Shown in pieces: positions 1 to 8,232 of a stretch of DNA of 36,238 nt. The notes beneath the pieces were generated by a model, which was given only the letters and a program-made list of their open reading frames with translations, had not been told where the DNA came from and did not search any database. A program made the translations under genes and the position numbers. Source of the DNA: a virus; the IMG/VR virus record IMGVR_UViG_3300027763_000132, positions 1-36,238 of that record; one strand, 5' to 3'. Position 1 is the first letter of the stretch; the number at the start of each line of letters is the position of its first letter.

Positions 1-81
1 ACTTTTGACGGCGAGCCTGTTGTTGTTAGTGAACAATTGTTGGTTAAACTTCGGTCATTTACCGAAAGAAGGAGATTTTAA
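1..81 (+). CDS. 3' end of adhesin-like structural protein (rest at 33892-36192)
   Basis: This is the second copy of the last 26 codons and TAA stop (79-81) of the gene at 33892-36192, seen here because of the contig overlap. It encodes the C-terminus ending in SFTERRRF. The stop overlaps the next gene's ATG by one base (TAATG at 79-83). It is not a separate gene. Confidence 0.93.
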   Translation, partial: TFDGEPVVVSEQLLVKLRSFTERRRF

Positions 82-127
82 TGGCTATCAACCTAAAAGC
101 AATTACCTCTACGATGGGGTATCAGCA
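1..127. repeat. Terminal redundancy of a circular contig (left copy)
   Basis: Bases 1-127 are identical to bases 36112-36238. The copy carries the last 26 codons plus stop of the 766-aa adhesin gene and the first codons of the next gene, so the two ends join within coding sequence without disruption. A 127-base overlap with no sequence feature of its own is what assemblers leave when a circular or circularly permuted genome is closed. It is read here as an assembly overlap, not as a biological terminal repeat. Confidence 0.95.
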
Positions 128-386
128 AATCACTAGCTTGAGTTCTTCAACTGCGTTGACCGTCCCACAAAGAAATCAAAGCGGTTTGTCTGGTACTCCT
201 AGCATTGCAATCATTACACCCGAAACACAAGCTGTGCGTTGGCGTGATGATGGTGTTGCTCCTACCACATCGGTTGGTATGCCATTGGCTGCTGGTGTCA
301 CTTTGCAGTATGACGGTGACTTATCGCAAATTCGTTTTATTGAGCAAACAGCAGGCGCAAAGCTCAATATTACCTACTACTCATAA
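81..386 (+). CDS. Small virion-associated protein, hypothetical
   Basis: This 101-aa protein begins at an ATG overlapping the upstream stop codon, with a strong AAGGAG ribosome binding site about 8 bases upstream. It is rich in Ser, Thr and small residues, has no signal peptide or membrane helix, and looks beta-rich. Its place between an adhesin-like gene and the scaffold/coat block suggests a minor structural protein. I recognise no family for which a function can be stated. Confidence 0.75.
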   Translation: MAINLKAITSTMGYQQITSLSSSTALTVPQRNQSGLSGTPSIAIITPETQAVRWRDDGVAPTTSVGMPLAAGVTLQYDGDLSQIRFIEQTAGAKLNITYYS

Positions 387-395
387 GGTGAAAAC

Positions 396-884
396 ATGAA
401 CATCTCTAATGACGCGCCAGCATTGAACTACGTTGAGTATTTTACTAAGCAATTGCCTGTTGACCTAGCAAACATGGCGGCTTTGCGTGATGAATTGGCA
501 ATTCGCCAAGGCGCATTGTCTGCTGTTCAAGACACATTAACAGACCGAGCCGCCGCCGCCGCCCAGCTTAAATCTGCACAAGCCGAAGCCGCCGCTATTT
601 TGGCAAAAGCAGAAGCAGAAGCAGAAGCCACTAAAATCAAAATGGCAGAACTTGAAGCCTTTGAAAAATCATTAGATGACCAAGTAAAAGCCTTTGGTGC
701 ATCAAGCAAAACGCGCGAAGCTACATTGACTAGCCGCGAAAAAACCGTTGAAGCGCGTAATGCTGTTCTAGAACAAACTCAAACTAACCTGACTGCATTG
801 GCAGCTAAGTTGGCAGCAGATCAATCTGCGCTTGATGCCCGTATTAAAACTTTCCAAGACAAAGTTGCCGCATTAAGTGCATAA
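396..884 (+). CDS. Coiled-coil structural or assembly protein
   Basis: This 162-aa protein is dominated by a long Ala/Glu/Lys-rich coiled coil from about residue 25 to the end, with runs of AEAEAEA and heptad-like leucines. It follows an AAGGTG Shine-Dalgarno sequence. It lies directly upstream of the scaffold and coat genes, so a role in head assembly or as a minor internal protein is likely. No catalytic motif is visible. A 13-base palindrome (GTGCAT-A-ATGCAC, 877-889) spans its stop codon. Confidence 0.75.
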   Translation: MNISNDAPALNYVEYFTKQLPVDLANMAALRDELAIRQGALSAVQDTLTDRAAAAAQLKSAQAEAAAILAKAEAEAEATKIKMAELEAFEKSLDDQVKAFGASSKTREATLTSREKTVEARNAVLEQTQTNLTALAAKLAADQSALDARIKTFQDKVAALSA

Positions 885-935
885 TGCACACAAACTGTAC
901 TGGTGCAGAACATCAGGGAATCTTAGGATTCAAAA

Positions 936-1724
936 ATGACTGAAGAAGTCCAAAACCTAGCGGAAGTTGACTCCGCGCCATCTCCTGAAGTGACGACCAC
1001 TCCTGAGAATGTAGAACAAAAGTCGGTAGTTGCTGATGAAAGCACCGATCAGTCTGTTGAGGAAAAGAAATACTCGCAAGCTGATATTGATGCAATGATT
1101 GGCAAACGCCTCGCAAGAGAGCAACGTAAGTGGGAACGTGAACAAGCGCAACGATCTGTTGAAAGACAAGTCGTGCCAAGTGAGATTCCAACGCCAGACC
1201 AGTTTCAATCTCCTAATGACTATGCGGAGTTCATCCGTTTAGAGGCAGATAAGCTAGTCCAGCAACGGGAAGCCGCAAAGCAACAGTCGCAAGTTCTAGA
1301 GAGCTATCAAGAGCGTGAAGAGATGGCGCGGGATAAATATGATGACTTTGAACAAGTTGCATATAACCCTAACCTACCGATTACAAACGTGATGGCAGAG
1401 ACGATTCAACATTCAGAAATTGGCCCTGAGTTAGCTTACTATCTCGGAACCAACCCAAAGGATGCGGAACGTATTTCTCGTTTATCGCCTTTCATGCAAG
1501 CAAAAGAGATTGGCAAGATTGAGGCTAAGTTAGCTGATAACCCGCCAATTAAAAAAACGACTTCTGCACCAGCACCGATTTCGCCTGTTACAGCAAGAAC
1601 CACTGGTTCACCAGCCTTAGACACTACGGACCCGCGCTCTATCAAGAGCATGACAACTTCGCAGTGGATTGAAGCTGAACGCTTACGACAGACAAAGAAG
1701 TGGGAAGCGCAGCGCAACCGCTAA
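936..1724 (+). CDS. Capsid scaffolding protein
   Basis: This 262-aa, highly charged protein has an acidic, low-complexity N-terminus (about residues 1-45), a KYSQADIDAMIGKRLAREQ-type helix (about 45-65), a central Glu/Gln-rich coiled coil, and a basic C-terminal helix ending in WEAQRNR. That acidic-start, basic-tail architecture and the position just upstream of the coat gene are typical of phage scaffolds, which direct procapsid assembly through a basic C-terminus that binds coat and then leave the shell. An AGGA ribosome binding site precedes the ATG. Assignment rests on architecture and context. Confidence 0.8.
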   Translation: MTEEVQNLAEVDSAPSPEVTTTPENVEQKSVVADESTDQSVEEKKYSQADIDAMIGKRLAREQRKWEREQAQRSVERQVVPSEIPTPDQFQSPNDYAEFIRLEADKLVQQREAAKQQSQVLESYQEREEMARDKYDDFEQVAYNPNLPITNVMAETIQHSEIGPELAYYLGTNPKDAERISRLSPFMQAKEIGKIEAKLADNPPIKKTTSAPAPISPVTARTTGSPALDTTDPRSIKSMTTSQWIEAERLRQTKKWEAQRNR

Positions 1725-1742
1725 TTTTTTTAAAGGACCAAA

Positions 1743-2951
1743 ATGTCTAATAGCATCTTAACCATTGACATGATCACCCGTAAGGCTCTCGAAATTCTTG
1801 AGAACAATCTAGTGATCACCCGTAACGTGAACCGCCAGTACGATGACAGCTTTGCTGTTGAAGGCGCAAAAATCGGTTCTACATTGCGTATCCGTTTGCC
1901 CGACCGCGCTCTGGTAACTGACGGAGCCGCCTTGCAAGTGCAAGATGACAACGAACAGTTCACAACTCTGAGCGTTGCTTCTCAAAAGCACATCGGTGTT
2001 AACTTCACATCTGCTGAATTGACCATGCAATTGGATGATTTCGCAGAGCGTGTGTTGAAGCCTCGTATTAGCCAATTGGCATCTTCTATTGATGCTGATG
2101 TTGCTAACTGCTTTAAGAGCATTGGTAACACCGTTGGTACACCTGGCACTACACCAGCCACTTCTTTGGTTCTGTTGCAAGCTCAACAAAAACTGAACGA
2201 AAACGCTGCCGTGATGTCTCCACGTTACGCTACCGTCAACCCAGCTGCTAACGCAGGTTTGGTTGAAGGCATGAAAGGTCTGTTCAACCCAACAGACACT
2301 ATCAGCAAGCAGTTCAAAAACGGCATGATGGGTGTGGGCGTGTTGGGCTTTGAAGAAGTCAATATGTCTCAGTCTATCAAGCAGTTCACTACTGGTTCGC
2401 GTACCGCTACTGGTGGTACTTTGTCTGCCGCTGTGACTACTGAAGGCGCAACAACTATCGCTATCACAGGCGCTGGTAACGCTGGCACTATCAAGATCGG
2501 TGACGTTTTCACTGTTGCTGATTGCTACGCTGTGAACCCACAAACCCGTGAATCCACTGGTTCGTTGTTCCAGTTCGTTGCAACTGCCGATGTGACCTTG
2601 AACGGTTCTGGCGCTGGTAACGTGACTGTTGCTGCTATGTACTCTGCTGGTAACGCTTTGGCTACCGTGGACGTTTTGCCACAAAGCGGTAAGGCTGTTG
2701 TGTTCGTTGGTACAGCATCAACTCAGTACCCACAAAACTTGGTGTACCACAAAGATGCGATCACCTTCGCTACTGCCGACTTGCTGTTGCCACAAGGCGT
2801 GGACATGGCTTCTCGCGCTGTTCACAACGGTATTAGCTTGCGTGTTGTGCGTCAGTACGACATCAACAACGACCGTCTGCCTTGCCGTATTGACGTTCTT
2901 TATGGCTTCAGCACTATTCGCCCACAAATGGCTTGCCGCCTCTGGGGTTAA
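1743..2951 (+). CDS. Major capsid protein, P22 coat (gp5)-like
   Basis: This 402-aa protein forms the icosahedral shell. The N-terminus (ITRKALEILENNLVITRNVN, then a VEGAKIGSTLRIRLP segment around residue 40) is the signature start of the P22 coat-protein family, and the length is close to P22 gp5 (430 aa). The central Gly/Thr/Ala-rich stretch (about 220-330) could be the inserted surface domain typical of this family. It follows the scaffold with an AAAGGA ribosome binding site and is followed by a UUCG-loop hairpin. Codon use looks biased to frequent codons, as expected for a highly expressed gene. Confidence 0.92.
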   Translation: MSNSILTIDMITRKALEILENNLVITRNVNRQYDDSFAVEGAKIGSTLRIRLPDRALVTDGAALQVQDDNEQFTTLSVASQKHIGVNFTSAELTMQLDDFAERVLKPRISQLASSIDADVANCFKSIGNTVGTPGTTPATSLVLLQAQQKLNENAAVMSPRYATVNPAANAGLVEGMKGLFNPTDTISKQFKNGMMGVGVLGFEEVNMSQSIKQFTTGSRTATGGTLSAAVTTEGATTIAITGAGNAGTIKIGDVFTVADCYAVNPQTRESTGSLFQFVATADVTLNGSGAGNVTVAAMYSAGNALATVDVLPQSGKAVVFVGTASTQYPQNLVYHKDAITFATADLLLPQGVDMASRAVHNGISLRVVRQYDINNDRLPCRIDVLYGFSTIRPQMACRLWG

Positions 2952-2958
2952 TTGAAAT

Positions 2959-2980
2959 GGGGCTTCGGCCCCGTTCTTTG
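2959..2980 (+). terminator. UUCG-tetraloop hairpin with U-rich tail after the coat gene
   Basis: GGGGC (2959-2963), TTCG loop, GCCCC (2968-2972), then GTTCTTTGTTT. The stem is 5 bp capped by a very stable cUUCGg tetraloop. It lies between the coat stop and the next ribosome binding site. It may terminate partially or protect the coat mRNA 3' end. Confidence 0.75.
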
Positions 2981-3006
2981 TTTCATCTTTTTTAAGGAAA
3001 TTTATC

Positions 3007-3414
3007 ATGGCACTCCCAAACGGCGCAGGCGGCTATCAAGTCGGTGCAGGTAACCGCACAGAAACTATCATGGGCGCAATGGCTGCTCCTCAAACAGCTA
3101 CTGCTACTGCAACTTTGACCGCAGCTCAAATCGTTAACCAGATGTTGGTGGCTAACCCCTCTACATCTGCTGCGACATACACGCTGCCTCTAGGTACTGC
3201 AATCGACACCGCAATTCCTAACGCTATTGTTGGTAGCACTTTTGACTTGTCAATCGTGAACATCGGCACTAGCTCTGGCGCAGTGACTTTGGCTGTTAAC
3301 ACTGGTGTGACCGATGGCGGCAACGCTTTGGTTGCTATCGCTGTAACAACCAGCCAAATCTTCCGTTTCCGTAAGACTGGTGACGGTACTTACGTTGTGT
3401 ATCGCCTCGGCTAA
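3007..3414 (+). CDS. Small head-associated structural protein (possible decoration protein)
   Basis: This 135-aa protein is rich in Ala, Thr, Val and Gly, with alternating hydrophobic residues that suggest a beta-sandwich. It has a C-terminal FRFRKTGDGTYVVYRL segment of a kind I know from many phage structural proteins. It has its own AAGGA ribosome binding site and lies between two UUCG hairpins directly after the coat gene, where capsid decoration or head fibre proteins are often encoded. The function is inferred from position and composition only. Confidence 0.7.
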   Translation: MALPNGAGGYQVGAGNRTETIMGAMAAPQTATATATLTAAQIVNQMLVANPSTSAATYTLPLGTAIDTAIPNAIVGSTFDLSIVNIGTSSGAVTLAVNTGVTDGGNALVAIAVTTSQIFRFRKTGDGTYVVYRLG

Positions 3415-3421
3415 ATCTAAA

Positions 3422-3443
3422 GGGGGCTTCGGCCCCCATTTTT
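3422..3443 (+). terminator. UUCG-tetraloop hairpin after the 135-aa head gene
   Basis: GGGGGC (3422-3427), TTCG loop, GCCCCC (3432-3437), then ATTTTTAAAA. The stem is a perfect 6 bp followed by a U-run, which is a good intrinsic terminator. The next gene's ribosome binding site (AAAAGGA) starts at once after the tail. Confidence 0.82.
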
Positions 3444-3457
3444 AAAAGGATTAGAAA

Positions 3458-3919
3458 ATGGGTAATACTAGATCAATTGGCGTTGCGTACAGCGACCAAG
3501 ATATTGATGGCGGCACTATTGGTGCTGTTACTCCTTCAACCGTGGTTGGAACTACCGTTTACGCTACAACCGAAATTGGCTATACCGCAGCGGGACAAGG
3601 TGCTGTGACGCAATTGACAAGTAAATCGACAGGCGTGACTTTAAACAAGTCTGCTGGTCGTATTACGATGCATGATGCGGCATTGGCAGGAAGCGCTGCT
3701 GTGTCATTTATCTTGACTAACAGCACAATTTCAGCCAATGACACAATCATTGTTTGCGTTTCTAGCAACACTACTGGTAGCGCGGCGGGAGCTTACACCA
3801 CTTACGTTTCGTATTTGGCTGCTGGTTCTGCTTTGATTACGTTGCGAAATTTGACTACTGCCACTTCATACTCTGAAGCTGTCATCATCAACTTTTCCAT
3901 CATTCACGGCGCAAGCTAA
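3458..3919 (+). CDS. Beta-rich virion structural protein
   Basis: This 153-aa protein has a segment around residues 55-75 (TSKSTGVTLNKSAGRITM) and a later SFILTNSTISANDTIIV segment. Both recur in many phage head- or tail-associated beta-sandwich proteins. The start (SIGVAYSDQDIDGGTIG) is also typical of that group. There is no signal peptide or enzymatic motif. It is flanked by UUCG hairpins on both sides, like its neighbour. It probably decorates the capsid or forms a small fibre. Confidence 0.72.
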   Translation: MGNTRSIGVAYSDQDIDGGTIGAVTPSTVVGTTVYATTEIGYTAAGQGAVTQLTSKSTGVTLNKSAGRITMHDAALAGSAAVSFILTNSTISANDTIIVCVSSNTTGSAAGAYTTYVSYLAAGSALITLRNLTTATSYSEAVIINFSIIHGAS

Positions 3920-3926
3920 CCTAAAC

Positions 3927-3946
3927 GGGGCTTCGGCCCTGTTTTA
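3927..3946 (+). terminator. UUCG-tetraloop hairpin after the 153-aa structural gene
   Basis: GGGGC (3927-3931), TTCG loop, GCCCT (3936-3940, last pair G-U), then GTTTTAAAGG. It is the third consecutive hairpin of the same design in this head-gene block, slightly degenerate in its closing pair. Confidence 0.7.
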
Positions 3947-3956
3947 AAGGATTCTC

Positions 3957-4142
3957 ATGAGTGTGATTTACATGAAGCACGAAGTTCATGGGGCTAAAGT
4001 TGCCACTATGGAACTTGAAGCCATTGCTGATGAAGCAAATGGATGGGTGCGCTATACTCTAGACACACCTGTTGAAGAGGTGGCTCCTATCAACGTGCTG
4101 GAAGTAAAACGCCGTAGAAAAGTGACTACTGAAGAGGTCTAA
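3957..4142 (+). CDS. Small conserved head-module protein, unknown
   Basis: This 61-aa protein (starting SVIYMKHEVHGAKVATME) ends in a basic patch (KRRRKV). It has an AAAGGA ribosome binding site, and its stop is 2 bases before the gp4-like gene. Small proteins with this MKHxVHGxKVA start are recalled in related podovirus-like genomes between coat and head-completion genes. The function is unknown. It may be a head or connector accessory protein. Confidence 0.7.
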   Translation: MSVIYMKHEVHGAKVATMELEAIADEANGWVRYTLDTPVEEVAPINVLEVKRRRKVTTEEV

Positions 4143-4144
4143 GC

Positions 4145-4861
4145 ATGGCTACATATACAGCGGGTGACCAGATCAATCGGGCCTTGCGTCTGTTGGGTGT
4201 GCTTGCCGAAGGTGAGACTCCATCTGCTTCCATGTCGCAAGATGCGCTAATGTCCTTGAATCAGATGATTGATTCGTGGAATACAGAACGCCTTTCCGTA
4301 TTTTGTACCCAAGACCAAACTTTTACTTGGCCTGCTGGTGAATACATCCGCACACTTGGCCCGTCAGGTAACTTTGTGGGCTTACGCCCTGTCTTGTTGG
4401 ATGACGCGACTTACTACCGCGACCCAAGCACTAACGTGTCTTATGGTATTAAGTTCATCAACCAACAACAATACAACGGCATTGCGGTTAAAACAGTCAC
4501 TAGCACTTACCCGCAAGTAATCTTTGTGAACATGGGGTATCCAGACATAACAATGTCTATTTACCCTCGCCCAACACGGGACTTGGAATGGCACTTTGTT
4601 AGTGTCCAAGAATTAGATCAACCAGCCACTTTGGTGACTGAGATTCTTTTCCCGCCTGGCTATCTGAGAGCGTTCACATACAACCTAGCAATGGAAATTG
4701 CGCCTGAGTACGGCATTGAGCCATCTCCTCAAGTGCAACGTATTGCCATGACATCTAAGCGCAATCTGAAGCGCATCAACAACCCTGATGATGTGATGTC
4801 CATGCCTTACGCAATTGTGGCAACCCGTCAGCGTTTTAATATCTATGCGGGTAACTACTGA
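4145..4861 (+). CDS. Head-completion / tail accessory factor, P22 gp4-like
   Basis: This 238-aa protein matches the P22 gp4 group in its start (TAGDQINRALRLLGVLAEGE, then LNQMIDSWNTERLSVF at about 40-55) and in its place immediately before a gp10-like gene. In P22, gp4 binds under the portal ring after packaging and is the first plug that holds the DNA in. It is longer than P22 gp4 (166 aa), as is common in distant relatives. The stop overlaps the next start (TGATG). Confidence 0.85.
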   Translation: MATYTAGDQINRALRLLGVLAEGETPSASMSQDALMSLNQMIDSWNTERLSVFCTQDQTFTWPAGEYIRTLGPSGNFVGLRPVLLDDATYYRDPSTNVSYGIKFINQQQYNGIAVKTVTSTYPQVIFVNMGYPDITMSIYPRPTRDLEWHFVSVQELDQPATLVTEILFPPGYLRAFTYNLAMEIAPEYGIEPSPQVQRIAMTSKRNLKRINNPDDVMSMPYAIVATRQRFNIYAGNY

Positions 4862-6303
4862 TGGATTCCCCAATCCTTGGTTCTTCCTATGTGGCTCGTA
4901 GCGTTAACGCTGCGGATAGTCGCATGGTTAATTTGTTTCCAGAGATTGTCCCTGAAGCGGGTAAAGAACCAGCGTTTTTGTCTCGTTGCCCTGGCCTTCA
5001 GCGCAAATCATCCATTGGAGATGGTCCAATCCGTGGGTTGTGGAAAGTCAACGACATCATGTATGCGGTGTCAGGAGACACGTTTTACAAGGTTGAAACG
5101 TATGGTCGCACTCGTTTAAAGGGTACGGCTATTGGAACAGTTACAGGCACTGGTCCTGTTTCTATGTCTGATAACGGCACTCAGATTTTCATTGCTTGCA
5201 ACCCAGATGGGTTTATCTACAACACAAGCACAGAAGTCTTTGCTGAGATCACCGACCCTGACTTCGCTGGCGCGGTAACGGTTGGCTACATTGATGGTTA
5301 CTTTGTGTTCAACGAACCCAACAGTTCTCGGTTCTGGGTGACTCAGTTGCTTGACGGTACTTCGGTAGACCCATTAGATTTTGCAAGCGCAGAAGGCGAC
5401 CCTGATAACTTAGTTTCTTTGATCGTAGACCATCGAGAAATCTGGTTGTTTGGCACTAACTCAACTGAAGTTTGGTATGACGCAGGAACCGCAGATTTTC
5501 CTTTGCAGAGAATCCAAGGTGCGTTTAATGAAATTGGTTGTGCCGCGCCTTACTCTGTGGCAAAGGTAGATAACTCTGTTTTCTGGCTAGGCTCTGATGC
5601 CCGTGGTCGCGGTATTGTTTACCGTAACAATGGCTACAAAGGTCAGCGCGTATCAACCCATGCTGTTGAGTGGCAAATCCAACAATACACAGATATTTCT
5701 GATGCGTTGGCATACACCTACCAACAAGATGGACACGCTTTCTATGTGTTGATCTTCCCTACCGCTAACACGACTTGGGTTTATGACGCATCTACACAAG
5801 CGTGGCATGAACGTGCGGGTTGGGACAATGGAGATTTCACCCGCCACCGATCTAACTGCCAAGTGGTCTACAACAATGAAATCATTGTGGGTGACTACGA
5901 AAACGGCAATTTGTATGCGTTTGACCTAGAAGATTACACAGATAACGGAGACATCCAAAAGTGGCTTCGTTCGTGGAGAGCATTGCCAACAGGCACTAAC
6001 GACCTAAAGCGCACATCTCAACACACATTGCAGATTGATTGTGAGGCTGGTGTTGGCATAGACACAGGCCAAGGTAGCGACCCGCAGATGATGTTGCGCT
6101 GGTCTGATGATGGTGGTCATACTTGGTCTAACGAACATTGGATGTCAATGGGCAGAATCGGCGAGTATTACAACCGCGCATTTGCTAGACGCATGGGCAT
6201 GACGCTAAAGTTGCGTGACCGTGTATATGAATTGTCAGGCACAGACCCTGTGAAAATTACAATCATGGGCGCACAACTTAACGTAACGCCTACCAATGCT
6301 TGA
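4861..6303 (+). CDS. Packaged DNA stabilisation protein, P22 gp10-like tail hub
   Basis: This 480-aa protein is nearly the length of P22 gp10 (472 aa). The N-terminus (LGSSYVARSVNAADSRMVNL, a second half PGLQRKSSIGDGPIRGL) and a beta-propeller-like series of short strands with Trp/Tyr repeats (about 60-400) fit the family. It binds below gp4 to seal the portal and forms the tail hub. It overlaps both neighbours by a few bases, which suggests translational coupling. Confidence 0.87.
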   Translation: MDSPILGSSYVARSVNAADSRMVNLFPEIVPEAGKEPAFLSRCPGLQRKSSIGDGPIRGLWKVNDIMYAVSGDTFYKVETYGRTRLKGTAIGTVTGTGPVSMSDNGTQIFIACNPDGFIYNTSTEVFAEITDPDFAGAVTVGYIDGYFVFNEPNSSRFWVTQLLDGTSVDPLDFASAEGDPDNLVSLIVDHREIWLFGTNSTEVWYDAGTADFPLQRIQGAFNEIGCAAPYSVAKVDNSVFWLGSDARGRGIVYRNNGYKGQRVSTHAVEWQIQQYTDISDALAYTYQQDGHAFYVLIFPTANTTWVYDASTQAWHERAGWDNGDFTRHRSNCQVVYNNEIIVGDYENGNLYAFDLEDYTDNGDIQKWLRSWRALPTGTNDLKRTSQHTLQIDCEAGVGIDTGQGSDPQMMLRWSDDGGHTWSNEHWMSMGRIGEYYNRAFARRMGMTLKLRDRVYELSGTDPVKITIMGAQLNVTPTNA

Positions 6304-6880
6304 CGCATCTAACACCAGAATTCCATCTTCACGGGTTCCCGTGGTGGATTCCCTTGGTCAGCTTATGGAGCGTTCTTGGTATCGGTTTTTCACAAACCTA
6401 TACAACTATTTTTTGACGTTGCCATTTGGGTCTTTTTCAGACACAACAAACCAGACTGCCGCAGCCAACACGCCTACCGCAATCACGTTTAACACAACTG
6501 GTGTAACACGAAACACTACAGTAGGAACCCCAACATCTCGGATTGTGTTTAACGCTGAAGGTCTGACAACAGTAACAGCTAGTTTGCAATTCACTAACGC
6601 CACAGCGACTGAAGATGCTGTTTATGTTTGGTTGCGTAAGAATGGCGTTGATACTACCGCCACAGCCAGCACAATTACTGTTCCCAAAAAAGTAGGTGCA
6701 GTTGACGGGGCGGCTATTTTGACGGTCAATTTCTTTGAGGAATATGCCGCTGGTGACTATCTTCAGTTGTACTGGCTAACCGTTAGTGGCTCGGCTCAAC
6801 TAACAACCATTGCCGCTACTACATCTCCTGCCAAGCCAGCATCCCCAAGTGTGGTGCTAACTGTAAGCCAGATCATATGA
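6296..6880 (+). CDS. Tail-associated structural protein, beta-rich C-terminus
   Basis: This 194-aa protein overlaps the gp10-like gene by 8 bases. Its N-terminus (RIPSSRVPVVDSLGQLMERSWYRFF, about 8-32) is an attachment-type helix seen in many podovirus-like tail proteins. The rest is a Thr/Val-rich beta sandwich (about 55-194) with a TATEDAVYVWLRKNGVD segment like those of fibre or TNF-like virion domains. It probably attaches to the tail hub. The exact role is not known. Confidence 0.7.
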   Translation: MLDASNTRIPSSRVPVVDSLGQLMERSWYRFFTNLYNYFLTLPFGSFSDTTNQTAAANTPTAITFNTTGVTRNTTVGTPTSRIVFNAEGLTTVTASLQFTNATATEDAVYVWLRKNGVDTTATASTITVPKKVGAVDGAAILTVNFFEEYAAGDYLQLYWLTVSGSAQLTTIAATTSPAKPASPSVVLTVSQII

Positions 6881-6895
6881 AATGGTTAATTAGCC

Positions 6896-7267
6896 ATGAA
6901 ATTAACCGATGATGTCTGGAACGTGATAAAAACCTACCTGCATGACAGGATGGGGTTTAACGCAACGCAAGAAACGCGCAAATGGATGGAAAAGAACTTA
7001 GAAATTACGCCTTTTGATGGAGGCGCTTTTGTGGCAAGTGGTAATGAGTTTGATTTGTTTGTTGTTCCTGAGAAGCGGTGTAGATGGAGCGTTAGGGGAG
7101 ATGGGATAAATTTTCTTAACAAAATGTCAAAGCTACACGATACAATGGTTGTAAGAATTTATGAAGACAATAAGCCGTCACTGCGATTGGCAAAGGGTTT
7201 CGGTTTTAAAGAAGTCAGTCGTAATCACGGCGTAATTCGATTGGAGAATTCATCATGGGCAAGGTAG
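6896..7267 (+). CDS. Acetyltransferase-fold virion-module protein
   Basis: This 123-aa protein has a GNAT-like end: NKPSLRLAKGFGFKEV (about residues 93-108) resembles the terminal acetyl-CoA motif of GNAT enzymes. Phage proteins of this size with a degraded acetyltransferase fold occur beside ejection-protein genes (T7 gp13 is the known comparison). No clear R/QxxGxG/A acetyl-CoA loop is visible, so catalytic activity is doubtful. The 3' end overlaps the injection protein gene by 13 bases. Confidence 0.6.
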   Translation: MKLTDDVWNVIKTYLHDRMGFNATQETRKWMEKNLEITPFDGGAFVASGNEFDLFVVPEKRCRWSVRGDGINFLNKMSKLHDTMVVRIYEDNKPSLRLAKGFGFKEVSRNHGVIRLENSSWAR

Positions 7268-8223
7268 TAGAAAAAGTTGGTGATATTGGGCAAGGCGCAA
7301 TCAACGCTGTTGGCGACCTTGGCGCTGGCATTGACCGCACCGTCCGTGATGTAGTACCAGGCGGCTGGACAACCGCAGCTTTGTTAGCTGGTGGGTATTA
7401 TTACGCACCTGAAATTGGTGCGTATGTAAATTCATCAGGCGCTACGGTTCCTGCGTCTCAAGTTGTTGGAGGTGCTAATGCTGCTGGTGCTGGTGCTGCT
7501 AGTGCTGCTGGTGCTACTGGTGCTACTGGTGCTGGTATGTCCAACTACCTGATTCCTGCAACTATGGCTGGTAGCTCGCTGTTGGGAGCTACCGCAGCCA
7601 CTAGCGCAGCAAGAACGCAAGCTGATGCCGCAAATCGTGCCGCACAACTTCAGCAAAATCAATTTGAACGACAAATTGAATTGCAAGCGCCTTATCGCCA
7701 AGCGGGAGAACGCGCCCTTGGTAAACTTGAATTGGCTTCTGAGTACACCCCGTTTGGGATGGACCAGTTTCAACAAGACCCAGGTTATGCTTTTCGTTTA
7801 AAAGAAGGTCAAAAAGCACTTGAACAATCTGCGGCGGCGCGTGGAGGCTTGATTTCTGGTAACGCTTTAAGAGCCGCCACCCGTTACGGTCAAGAAATGG
7901 GTTCGCAAGAATACACCAATGCTTTTAACCGTTACCAAACCGAGCGCAACGCACGCCTAAATCCTTTGCAATCATTGGCTGGTGTTGGTCAAAGTTCAGT
8001 TAATCAAATTGGCGCGGCTGGTCAAAATTATGCCAACAATGCTGGTCAAGCCATTGGCGCGGCTGGTCAAGCAACAGCGTCTGGATACATGGGCGTGGCA
8101 AATGCTGCCAACCAAGGCTTCAACCAATATTTAAACTACACCCAAAACCAAGCAACCAATAACTTGCTGCAACAAGCGTTGCGTAATCAAGGCAACAGGT
8201 CTAACCCAGTTTATGATTATTAA
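7255..8223 (+). CDS. DNA transfer / injection protein (internal virion protein)
   Basis: This 322-aa protein starts with an amphipathic, Gly-rich region (about 1-60). An Ala/Gly-rich low-complexity stretch follows (75-100, from a GCTGGT-type repeat around 7478-7540), then an FERQIELQAPYRQAGERALG helix (about 142-161), the segment QDPGYAFRLKEGQKALEQS, and RGGLISGNALRAA. That central block is characteristic of phage DNA-transfer proteins related to P22 gp7/gp20-type ejection proteins. It is expected inside the virion and released through the envelope. The C-terminus carries IGAAGQ repeats (an 18-base direct repeat at 8008-8025 and 8053-8070). Confidence 0.8.
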   Translation: MGKVVEKVGDIGQGAINAVGDLGAGIDRTVRDVVPGGWTTAALLAGGYYYAPEIGAYVNSSGATVPASQVVGGANAAGAGAASAAGATGATGAGMSNYLIPATMAGSSLLGATAATSAARTQADAANRAAQLQQNQFERQIELQAPYRQAGERALGKLELASEYTPFGMDQFQQDPGYAFRLKEGQKALEQSAAARGGLISGNALRAATRYGQEMGSQEYTNAFNRYQTERNARLNPLQSLAGVGQSSVNQIGAAGQNYANNAGQAIGAAGQATASGYMGVANAANQGFNQYLNYTQNQATNNLLQQALRNQGNRSNPVYDY

Positions 8224-8232
8224 GGGATAAAT

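Noticed and set aside
1-127. Biological direct terminal repeat as in T7-type phages
   Set aside because: The ends fall inside coding sequence, the length of 127 bases is a common assembler k-mer size, and the phage type (P22-like TerL) favours headful packaging.
1809-2684. 291-codon minus-strand ORF antisense to the coat gene
   Set aside because: It is rich in Ser, Cys and His with no family likeness, and mirrors the codon bias of the clearly real coat gene. No ribosome binding site or operon context on that strand.
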